NCBI RefSeq assembly: GCF_900106525.1
Contig: NZ_FNOG01000011.1
Coordinates: 34,499 to 86,898 of the forward strand
DNA length: 52,400 nucleotides
Source of the DNA: Lysobacter enzymogenes
Lineage (GTDB): Bacteria; Pseudomonadota; Gammaproteobacteria; Xanthomonadales; Xanthomonadaceae
Direction: 5' to 3'
Positions 10,038 through 17,035 of the stretch are shown piece by piece. A program made the position numbers and the translations under genes. Within the stretch, counting starts at the first letter, position 1. Each line of letters starts with the position of its first letter. The notes below the pieces were generated by a model, which saw nothing but the letters and a program-made list of their open reading frames with translations, was not told the DNA's origin and did no database searches.

Positions 10038-10253
10038 TCAGTACAGGCGCTGGCGCTTGGTCACATCGCGCGAAGCGCGACGGGCCTGACGCTTCACCGC
10101 GGCAGCGGCCTTGCGCTTGCGTTCCTGCGTCGGCTTTTCGTAGAACTCGCGCTTGCGGGTCTCGGCCAGGACGCCGGCCTTCTCGCAGGTGCGCTTGAAG
10201 CGGCGCAGGGCAAACTCGAAAGGCTCGTTTTCGCGGACTTTGACGCTGGGCAT
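10038..10253 (-). CDS. rpsU: 30S ribosomal protein S21
   Basis: 71 residues, [20 protein letters not shown]... to TKRQRLY. This is a canonical S21 with its basic lysine/arginine-rich helical tail. It binds the 30S platform near the anti-Shine-Dalgarno region. It is the first gene of the minus-strand primase block, has its own consensus promoter at 10305-10334 and is followed by a hairpin, consistent with higher expression than its neighbours. tsaD is divergent on the other side, a common gammaproteobacterial arrangement. Confidence 0.98.
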   Translation of the reverse strand: MPSVKVRENEPFEFALRRFKRTCEKAGVLAETRKREFYEKPTQERKRKAAAAVKRQARRASRDVTKRQRLY

Positions 10254-10304
10254 ACGTTTTCTCGTTAAAGGACCAGCCCGGGCAGGCCGGGAGAAGAGCC
10301 GCGC

Positions 10305-10334
10305 ATTATAGCGGTGCTCGGACGGAAGGTGCAA
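10305..10334 (-). promoter_or_regulatory. Sigma-70 promoter of rpsU
   Basis: On the minus strand, TTGCAC (10334-10329) and a perfect TATAAT (10310-10305) are separated by 18 bp. Predicted transcription starts near 10298, giving a leader of about 45 nt before the rpsU ATG. This is the clearest promoter in the window. Confidence 0.88.
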
Positions 10335-10424
10335 CATAGGCGGTATGAACGCGACATTCTCCCAGAAATCGGCCGCCGCGCCAGCCCCCACGGGGCTCCG
10401 CGGCCGCCTGGAGGGCCCGGCCCG

Positions 10425-11447
10425 ATGAACGTCCTGGGTATCGAAACCAGCTGCGACGAGACCGGGGTGGCCGTCTACGACACCGATACCGGCCTGCGCG
10501 CCCACGCCCTCTACAGCCAGATCGCCCTGCACGCGCAGTACGGCGGGGTGGTGCCCGAGCTGGCCAGCCGCGACCACGTGCGCAAGCTGCTGCCGCTGAT
10601 CCGCCAGACCCTGGCCGAGGCCGGCCTGCGCACCGACGAAATCGACGGGGTGGCCTACACCGCCGGCCCCGGCCTGGTCGGCGCGCTGCTGGTCGGCGCC
10701 GGCGTCGCCCGCGCCCTGGCCTGGGCCCTGGACGTGCCGGCGATCGGCGTGCACCACATGGAAGGCCATCTGCTGGCGCCGCTGATGGAGGACGACCCGC
10801 TGGGCCGGCCCGAGCCGCCGTTCGTGGCCTTGCTGGTGTCCGGCGGCCACACCCAACTGGTCGCGGTCGACCGCATCGGCGAGTACCGGCTGCTCGGCGA
10901 AACCCTCGACGACGCCGCCGGCGAAGCCTTCGACAAGACCGCCAAGCTGATGGGCCTGCCGTACCCCGGCGGCCCGCAACTGGCCGCGCAGGCCGAGCTC
11001 GGCGTGCCGGGCAAGTTCAAGTTCGCCCGGCCGATGACCGACCGGCCCGGCCTTGATTTCAGCTTCAGCGGTTTGAAGACCCAGGTGCTGCTGGCCTGGC
11101 AGAACAGCGACAAGAGCGAGCAGACCCGCGCCGACATCGCCCGCGCGTTCGAGGACGCGGTGGTCGACACCCTGGCGATCAAGTGCGAACGCGCGCTCGA
11201 CGCGGCCGGCTGCGACACCTTGGTGGTGGCCGGCGGCGTCGGCGCCAACAAGCGTTTGCGCGTCAAGCTCGCGGCGATGACAGGCAAGCGCGGCGGCCGG
11301 GTCGCGTTCCCGCGGCCGATGTTCTGCACCGACAACGGCGCGATGATCGCCTACGCCGGCGCGCTACGTTTGCAGGCGGGGCAGCGCGCGGATGCGTCGG
11401 TGCGGGTGACGCCGCGGTGGGATATGGCGTTGCTGGAAGCGGTGTGA
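10425..11447 (+). CDS. tsaD: tRNA N6-threonylcarbamoyltransferase (t6A37 synthesis)
   Basis: 340 residues. TsaD transfers the threonylcarbamoyl group to A37 of ANN-decoding tRNAs, working with TsaB and TsaE. It begins [14 protein letters not shown], a classic ASKHA phosphate-binding start. The metal ligands H-H-M-E-G-H (His111, His115) are present, as are S-G-G-H-T-Q, the S-F-S-G-L-K-T segment and V-A-G-G-V-G-A-N. The ATG at 10425 gives the family N-terminus; the open frame upstream is non-native. It is divergent from rpsU. Confidence 0.97.
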   Translation: MNVLGIETSCDETGVAVYDTDTGLRAHALYSQIALHAQYGGVVPELASRDHVRKLLPLIRQTLAEAGLRTDEIDGVAYTAGPGLVGALLVGAGVARALAWALDVPAIGVHHMEGHLLAPLMEDDPLGRPEPPFVALLVSGGHTQLVAVDRIGEYRLLGETLDDAAGEAFDKTAKLMGLPYPGGPQLAAQAELGVPGKFKFARPMTDRPGLDFSFSGLKTQVLLAWQNSDKSEQTRADIARAFEDAVVDTLAIKCERALDAAGCDTLVVAGGVGANKRLRVKLAAMTGKRGGRVAFPRPMFCTDNGAMIAYAGALRLQAGQRADASVRVTPRWDMALLEAV

Positions 11448-11498
11448 TCGGCGCTGGCGGCGTCGCGGCCGAGGTGGGGCGTTCGTCGTAGGCGCGGG

Positions 11499-11586
11499 GT
11501 CGCGGTCGCGGCTTGCGCCGCTCCTACAGGGGCTGCGGCGAGTTTCGTATCCGACTGTAGGAGCGGCGCGAGCCGCGACCGCGACG
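11499..11586. repeat. Family A repeat pair, tail-to-tail orientation
   Basis: A reverse arm (11499-11528) and a forward arm (11555-11586) flank about 25 bp in the tsaD-folB gap. The pair is everted compared with the hairpin form at 19581-19679 and closely resembles the pairs at 29235-29332 and 52227-52318. Confidence 0.8.
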
Positions 11587-11703
11587 ACGAAACCACGACG
11601 AAGCTCCCCGTACCGCCGCACCGTCGCCGCATCGGCGACAAGCCTCGCCGCGCTCAGGTACATTGCGCCGCATCCTCGACTGCACCGGCCCGCGCACACG
11701 CTC

Positions 11704-12063
11704 ATGGACCACGTATTCATCGAAGGCCTGGAAATCGAGGCCGTCATCGGCATCTACGACTGGGAGCGCGAGATCCGCCAGCCGCTGGTGTTCGATCTGG
11801 AGATGGAGTTCGACAACCGCGCGCCCGCGGCCAGCGATGCGATCGAGCACACCCTGGATTATTCGGCGGTGTGCGCGCGCATCAGCGCGTTCGTCGCCGC
11901 CTCGCGCTTCGGCCTGGTCGAGACCTTGGCCGAGCGGGTCGCGGCGCTGGTGATCGAGGAATTCGGCGTGCGCCGGGTGGCGCTCAAGCTGACCAAGCCC
12001 GGCGCGATCCGCAACGCGCGCGGCGTCGGCGTGCGCATCGAGCGCGAGCGCGCGCCGGGCTGA
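11704..12063 (+). CDS. folB: Dihydroneopterin aldolase
   Basis: 119 residues, the usual FolB length. It converts 7,8-dihydroneopterin to 6-hydroxymethyl-dihydropterin in folate synthesis. Visible features are MDHVFIEGLEIEAVIGIYDWER at the N-terminus (with the conserved G-I-Y-x-W-E), L-D-Y-S-A-V-C in the middle, E-T-L-A-E-R-V-A (active-site Glu region) and the K-L-T-K-P-G-A-I strand with the conserved Lys. TsaD and FolB are often neighbours in xanthomonads. Confidence 0.95.
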   Translation: MDHVFIEGLEIEAVIGIYDWEREIRQPLVFDLEMEFDNRAPAASDAIEHTLDYSAVCARISAFVAASRFGLVETLAERVAALVIEEFGVRRVALKLTKPGAIRNARGVGVRIERERAPG

Positions 12064-12232
12064 GGCGCGTCCGGCTGCGGCTCGACCGCGGTTGCAACCC
12101 GCCTCCGCGTTCCCCGCGCCGGTCCGCACCGCGGCGCATCGCCGCCGCCCGCGCCGGGCGACGACGTTCCCCACTTGCGCCGCGCCGCCGCAGCGCCGAC
12201 GATGCGCCGTCATCAAGCTCTGGGGAGAGACG

Positions 12233-13057
12233 ATGTTCGACAAGATCAAGCGCAGTTGGGAGCTGGCCAAGGCCAGCGCCTCGGTCCTGCATTCCGACCG
12301 CGAACTGCTGGTGTTTCCGGTGATTTCCGCCGCCTGCGTGCTGGTGGTGCTGGCGACCTTCCTGGTGCCGGCGCTGGCGCTGGACCTGTTCCGCGACGGT
12401 TACGGCCCGGGCACGATCGCGTTCGCCTTCGCGTTCTACTTCTGCCAGTACTTCGTCATCGTGTTCTGCAACTGCGCGCTGGTCAGCGCGGCGATGATCC
12501 GGCTGGAAGGCGGCGACCCGACCCTGCGCGACGGGCTGCGCGCGGCGACCGCGCGGATCGGCACGATCGCCGGCTACGCCGCCATCGCCGCCACCGTCGG
12601 CATGATCCTCAACGCGCTCAAGGACCGCGACAACAACATCATCGTGCGCCTGATCGGCGGCGCGCTCGGCGCGGCCTGGACCATGGCGACCTTCCTGGTG
12701 GTGCCGGTGCTGGTGGCCGAGGACGTCGGCCCGATGGACGCGATCAAGCGCTCGGTGGCGATGTTCAAGCGCACCTGGGGCGAGAGCGCGGCCGGCATGG
12801 TCGGCATCGGTCTGGCCTGCGGCGCGGCGATGGTGGGCGTGGCCGTGATCGGCTTCGGCCTGGCCTGGCTGCTAGGCACGGCCTCGAGCGCGCTGGCGGT
12901 GCTGATCGGCGCGATCACCGTGCTCGCCCTGCTTGGGCTTGCGGTGTATCAGAGCGCGCTGGGCGGGGTGTATTCGGCCGCGCTGTACCGCTACGCCACC
13001 GACGGCGAAGTGCCGGCCGGGTTCGAAGGCCTGGCGCTGGAATCGCCGCAGCGCTGA
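12233..13057 (+). CDS. DUF6159-type integral membrane protein
   Basis: A 274-residue hydrophobic protein opening MFDKIKRSWELAKAS. About six membrane helices follow (near 27-50, 60-85, 110-130, 142-160, 190-215, 222-250). An amphipathic stretch near 170-185 (P-M-D-A-I-K-R-S-V-A-M-F-K-R-T-W-G) recalls the cytoplasmic motif of DUF6159 and related glycerophosphoryl-phosphodiesterase membrane domains. Function is unknown. GGGGAGA at 12222-12228 supports the ATG at 12233. It follows folB by 169 bp and ends before a shared bidirectional hairpin. Confidence 0.78.
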   Translation: MFDKIKRSWELAKASASVLHSDRELLVFPVISAACVLVVLATFLVPALALDLFRDGYGPGTIAFAFAFYFCQYFVIVFCNCALVSAAMIRLEGGDPTLRDGLRAATARIGTIAGYAAIAATVGMILNALKDRDNNIIVRLIGGALGAAWTMATFLVVPVLVAEDVGPMDAIKRSVAMFKRTWGESAAGMVGIGLACGAAMVGVAVIGFGLAWLLGTASSALAVLIGAITVLALLGLAVYQSALGGVYSAALYRYATDGEVPAGFEGLALESPQR

Positions 13058-13084
13058 GCGGCGTTCGCCCGCCGCGGGAAACGA

Positions 13085-13112
13085 CGAAGGCCGCCTGCGA
13101 GGGCGGCCTTCG
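13085..13112. terminator. Bidirectional terminator-like hairpin
   Basis: An 11-bp perfect stem, CGAAGGCCGCC / GGCGGCCTTCG, with a 6-nt loop lies between convergent genes ending at 13057 and 13136. There is no long T run on either strand, so efficiency is uncertain. Confidence 0.7.
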
Positions 13113-13135
13113 CGCTTATGCGCTTAGGCGCGCGC

Positions 13136-13954
13136 TCAGCCCAAGGCCTGCGACAACTGTGGCCGCTCGCCGAAACCGACCACGATGCGGTGGTCGTCGT
13201 CGGCGGCGTGCGGATAGAACCACACCAGCACGCGTTCGCCGGCGCGCGGCAGCGCGCGCGGGTCGAAATCGCCGATCTTGGCCACGCGCCGTTCGGTGCC
13301 GGCGTGGTCGTCGAAGCGCACCACCACCCGCACCCGCGACGGGTTATAGACCTCGGTGCCGACGTGTTCGGTGTGCACGACGGTACCGGCCACGCGCACG
13401 CCGTGGGCGAGCAGTTCGCGCACGCGGCGGTCGCGTTCGCGATAGCGGCGCAGGCACACCATCGCGCCGAGGGTCAACAACAGCGCGATCAGGGCGAAGG
13501 AGGCGGGCAGCGAGCGCGGGGCGTCGCCGAACAGCCACTGCGGCCAGCCCGCGGCCAAGCCGGTCAGGGCCGCCTGCGGATGCCAGGGCCAGGCCCGGGC
13601 CAGGGCGAAGCCGGCGGCGAGCGCGGCCACGGCCAGCGCCAGGCCGGTCTGCAGCGCCACCGCCAGGCCGAAGCGCGCGCCCAGGTCGGCGTTGACGAAT
13701 ACGCCGAAGATCAGCCCGGCGAAGCCGCCGGCCAGCAGCGACCACAGCAGCGCCTGCAGCGGCGCGCCCGGGGCGATCGCCTGCGGCGGCTGGCCGAGCG
13801 CGCCGGCCAGCGCGTAGCCGCACAGGGTCCAGCCGGCGGCGCACAGCGCCAGCAGCAGCCACAGCCGCGGCGGCAGGCGGTCCGGCGGCGGCAGCAGCCG
13901 GCTGTGTTCGATCACGCGGTGTTCGATCTCGATCGCGGCAACGGGGTTGCTCAT
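13136..13954 (-). CDS. DUF3592-like membrane protein (paralogue 1)
   Basis: 272 residues. Four or five hydrophobic helices occupy residues ~30-190. A cytoplasmic or periplasmic C-terminal beta domain follows, with G-V-R-V-A-G-T-V-V-H-T-E and later G-E-R-V-L-V-W-F-Y-P and D-D-D-H-R-I-V-V-G-F-G. That DUF3592-like domain aligns with the C-terminus of the next gene (14160-15014), so the two are tandem duplicates. The ATG at 13954 (MSNPVAAIEIE) is chosen over 13999 because the upstream residues are not membrane-like. Function is unknown. Confidence 0.78.
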   Translation of the reverse strand: MSNPVAAIEIEHRVIEHSRLLPPPDRLPPRLWLLLALCAAGWTLCGYALAGALGQPPQAIAPGAPLQALLWSLLAGGFAGLIFGVFVNADLGARFGLAVALQTGLALAVAALAAGFALARAWPWHPQAALTGLAAGWPQWLFGDAPRSLPASFALIALLLTLGAMVCLRRYRERDRRVRELLAHGVRVAGTVVHTEHVGTEVYNPSRVRVVVRFDDHAGTERRVAKIGDFDPRALPRAGERVLVWFYPHAADDDHRIVVGFGERPQLSQALG

Positions 13955-14159
13955 GCCGAGGCGTCCTTGTCGATGCGGAACCGGGGAGCCATGTTGCATG
14001 CGACAAGCGAAGAAAGTGTGAGTTAAATCACAAATTTCCGTGGGCTGGTATGGCCGTTTGCAGTGGCGCGGTGCGTTTTTCCCGTGCTTCGCCGCGTTCA
14101 GCGCAGGTCGGCGGCGGCCCCGGCACGGCCACGGGACAGCCCTGTTCAGCCAGTTAGGC

Positions 14160-15014
14160 TCACTGCGCGGCCAGCCGCTCTTCGATCTGCGCGTCCTCGG
14201 CGCTGCCGAAGCCGACCACGATGCGGTCCTCGTCGCCGGGCGCCTCGCGCAGGAACCACACCTGCACCTCGTCGCCGACCCGCGGCACCCGGCTGGCGTC
14301 GAACTGGCCGGTCTTGGTGACCCAGCGCTCGGCGCCCAGGTGGTCGGTGAAGCGAGCGACGAAGCGGATGCGCGGTTCGTTGCCGACTTCCACCCCGGTG
14401 TGCTGGGTTTCGGTGACCAAGCCGGTGGTGCGCTGGCCTTGGGCCAGGGTCTCGCGCATGCGCCGTTGCTGGCGCAGATGGCGGCGGCGCGCGGCCAGCG
14501 CGGCCCAGGCCAGCAACGCGGCCAGCGCAGCCAGCAGCGCCGGCGCCCAATACTGCGCGGTCCACGACAGCCAGCCGCCCGCGCCCCAGGGCAGGGCGGC
14601 GGCAGGGTCGAAGAAGCCCGGCCGCGGCGGCGCCACCCAGCGGTCGGCGGCGCCGCGCCACAGCCCCAGCGCGATCGCCGCGAGATTGACCGCGAACGCG
14701 GCCAGGGTGCCGCCGATGCCGCCGAGCGCGGCGCTGAGCACGGCGTCGACGCCGAAGCCCAGGATCATCGCGCCGAACACGCCGACGAACAGCATCCACA
14801 GCAGCCCGGGCGTTGCGTTCGGCGGTTGCAGCTCCGGGGCCAGGTAGCCGGTGGCGATGGGATAGGTCGCCACGTCGCCGACGCCGTAGCCGAACATCGC
14901 CCACAACCCGGCGCAGGCGGCGACCAGCAGCCAGGCGCGCCAGCCGGGCCGCGCCGGCGCGCCCGCCTGCAGGCGCTGGCGGCGGCGGGCGAGGGCGGGG
15001 TCGACGGTGCTCAT
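14160..15014 (-). CDS. DUF3592-like membrane protein (paralogue 2)
   Basis: 284 residues. It has the same architecture as paralogue 1: hydrophobic helices at ~28-45, 70-125 and 155-180, a basic stretch R-R-R-H-L-R-Q-Q-R-R, then a beta domain with Q-R-T-T-G-L-V-T-E-T-Q-H-T-G, G-D-E-V-Q-V-W-F and E-D-R-I-V-V-G-F-G-S-A-E. It lies 205 bp upstream of paralogue 1 on the same strand. MSTVDPALARRR at 15014 is the natural start. It is divergent from the MidA-like methyltransferase. Confidence 0.78.
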   Translation of the reverse strand: MSTVDPALARRRQRLQAGAPARPGWRAWLLVAACAGLWAMFGYGVGDVATYPIATGYLAPELQPPNATPGLLWMLFVGVFGAMILGFGVDAVLSAALGGIGGTLAAFAVNLAAIALGLWRGAADRWVAPPRPGFFDPAAALPWGAGGWLSWTAQYWAPALLAALAALLAWAALAARRRHLRQQRRMRETLAQGQRTTGLVTETQHTGVEVGNEPRIRFVARFTDHLGAERWVTKTGQFDASRVPRVGDEVQVWFLREAPGDEDRIVVGFGSAEDAQIEERLAAQ

Positions 15015-15131
15015 GGCGGCGGTCCTTCGGGCGCGGGCGTGGCGGCGAGTATGGCCGCTGCCGGCGCGCGGCGCGCCGCCCGGGTCCGCAAAGCCGCGCT
15101 GCTTTATCCTGGGCGCCCGCTCGCCACCGCC

Positions 15132-16322
15132 GTGCCCGTGACCGCTCTCGACCTGCCGCTCCCCGATGCCGACGCGCTCGCCCACAGCGCGCGCCTGACC
15201 CGCCTCATCCACGACCAGATCGCCGCGAACGGCGGCGCGATCGCGTTCTCGCGCTTCATGGAGCTGGTGCTGTACGCGCCGGGCCTGGGCTACTACAGCG
15301 CCGGCGCGAGCAAGTTCGGCGACGAAGGCGATTTCGTCACCGCGCCCGAACTCGGCCCGGTGTTCGCCGCGTGCACGGCGCAGGCGCTGGCGCCGGTGCT
15401 GCAGCAGATCGGCGCGCAGGCGCGGCTGCTGGAACTGGGCGGCGGCACCGGCGCGTTCGCCGAGGTCGCGCTCAAGCGCCTGCTCGAACTCGACGCGCTG
15501 CCCGACCGCTACGCCATCCTCGAACCCAGCGCGCAGCTGCGCGAACGCCAGCGCGAACGCCTGATGCAGCGGCTGACGCCGCCGCTGTTCGAACTGGTGG
15601 AATGGCTCGACGGTCCGTTCGGCGACGAGTGGGACGGCGTGGTGTTCGCCAACGAAGTGATCGACGCGCTGCCGACGCCGCGCTTCGCCGTGCGCGAGGG
15701 CGAAGTCTATGAGGAACACGTCGCCAGCGACGGCGACGGCTTCAAGCGCGAGCTGCGCCCGGCCGACAGCTTTCTCGCCAACGCCGTGCTGCATGTGCAG
15801 CGCGGGCTGGAGCAGCGCTTCGCCGACGGTTATCGCTCCGAAGTGCTGCCGCAGCTGCCGTACTGGATCCAGGCCGTGTCCGGCGGCCTGCGCCGCGGCG
15901 CGCTGTTGTTCGTCGATTACGGCTACGCGCGCAGCGAGTTCTACGCGCCCGAACGCGACGACGGCACCCTGCGCGCCTATTACCGCCATCGCGTTCACGC
16001 CGAACCGTTGCTGTGGCCCGGCCTGCAGGACCTCACCGCGTCGGTGGACTTCACCGCGCTGGTCGAGGCCGGCGTCGGCGCCGGTTTCGACCTGGCCGGC
16101 TACTGCTCGCAGGCCAGCTTCCTGCTCGGCAACGGCCTGGACGAAGTGCTCAAGCGCATCGAGACCATCGCCGATCCGGTCGAGAAGCAGCGCCGCCTCA
16201 ACGAGGTCAAGAAGCTGACCCTGCCCAGCGAAATGGGCGAGCGTTTCCAGGTCATGGGGCTGGAGAAGGACGTGGCGTTCGGCGTGGCGTTCATGGCCGG
16301 CGACCTGAGCCACCGCCTGTGA
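15132..16322 (+). CDS. MidA/NDUFAF7-family SAM-dependent methyltransferase
   Basis: 396 residues from the GTG at 15132. The signature is strong: F-M-E-L-V-L-Y-A-P-G-L-G-Y-Y, G-D-F-V-T-A-P-E-L-G-P-V-F, the SAM loop L-E-L-G-G-G-T-G, A-N-E-V-I-D-A-L-P and V-D-Y-G-Y. In mitochondria the homologue methylates an arginine of complex I subunit NDUFS2; the bacterial substrate is not established. No ATG is well placed; the ATG at 15051 would add 27 low-complexity residues. The stop overlaps the start of the next gene (GTGA at 16319-16322), so the two are translationally coupled. Confidence 0.9.
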   Translation: MPVTALDLPLPDADALAHSARLTRLIHDQIAANGGAIAFSRFMELVLYAPGLGYYSAGASKFGDEGDFVTAPELGPVFAACTAQALAPVLQQIGAQARLLELGGGTGAFAEVALKRLLELDALPDRYAILEPSAQLRERQRERLMQRLTPPLFELVEWLDGPFGDEWDGVVFANEVIDALPTPRFAVREGEVYEEHVASDGDGFKRELRPADSFLANAVLHVQRGLEQRFADGYRSEVLPQLPYWIQAVSGGLRRGALLFVDYGYARSEFYAPERDDGTLRAYYRHRVHAEPLLWPGLQDLTASVDFTALVEAGVGAGFDLAGYCSQASFLLGNGLDEVLKRIETIADPVEKQRRLNEVKKLTLPSEMGERFQVMGLEKDVAFGVAFMAGDLSHRL

Positions 16323-16729
16323 CCGCGTCCAAGACGCTGCGCGAGTTCCATCGCCCGGCGCTGTGGATCGCGCTGTGGCTGGCGATGATCGCCACGGTGA
16401 TCGCCACCTGCCTGATGCCGGCCAAGGATCTGCCGCCGACGCCGTTCGACAGCTTCGACAAGGTCGAGCACTTCACCGCCTATCTGCTGCTGTCGCTGTA
16501 CGCCGGCATGCTGTTCGCGCGGGTGCGCGCGCAGGCGCTGGCGACGGCGGGCCTGATCGCGCTGGGCGTGGCGCTGGAGTTCGCCCAGGCCAAGCTCACC
16601 GATTCGCGCAGCGGCGATGCGGCCGATGCGCTGGCCAACAGCCTCGGCGCCTTGGCCGGCCTGTGGCTGGCGCGCACGCCGGCGGGCGTGTGGCTGCAGC
16701 GCCTGGACCGGGCACTGGCGCGGCGCTGA
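16319..16729 (+). CDS. VanZ-like small membrane protein
   Basis: 136 residues starting with GTG inside the preceding stop. It has about four membrane helices, with the VanZ-type pattern D-K-V-E-H-F-T-A-Y near residue 46 and E-F-A-Q-A-K-L-T-D-S-R-S-G-D-A-A-D-A-L-A-N-S-L-G-A near 88-112. The family is named for teicoplanin resistance but most members have unknown roles. Overlap with the MidA-like gene makes a two-gene operon. Confidence 0.87.
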   Translation: MTASKTLREFHRPALWIALWLAMIATVIATCLMPAKDLPPTPFDSFDKVEHFTAYLLLSLYAGMLFARVRAQALATAGLIALGVALEFAQAKLTDSRSGDAADALANSLGALAGLWLARTPAGVWLQRLDRALARR

Positions 16730-17035
16730 TCGCGGCGCCGCGGCCTGCGCGGCGGCGTCCGCTGCGCGCACCCGTGCCGTGCGCTTCAGCGAATTCATGA
16801 ATGCGTCGGCGGCGTGCCTGTGCGGTGCGATCCCGCCACCTTTACGCCTTCCCTCATTCGGTGACGCGCAACCCATTCGGGTCTGAACGCTGGCTAGCCG
16901 ATTCGTCGTAGTAGGAAAAGCGTCACAAAGGCAAAGTCGGCACAGTCACGCGGCGTATTGCGAAAAGGTTAAGAAGCCGTGAGGCTCCAGCGCGGGCCAC
17001 GGGCGCCCGCCTCTACCTTCGCAAGGAACCGACTC
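16730..17035 (+). other. Leader/promoter region of TonB receptor 1
   Basis: 306 bp with no gene. AT content rises at about 16880-16975 (TTCGTCGTAGTAGGAAAAGC, CGGCGTATTGCGAAAAGG), which is where a promoter would be expected, but I find no confident -35/-10 pair and no riboswitch-like structure. Confidence 0.45.

Noticed and set aside
11707-11719. CACGTATTCAT near the folB start, resembling the LacI operator
   Set aside because: It lies inside the folB coding sequence (codons for H-V-F-I), matches only one half of the palindrome and has no symmetrical arm.
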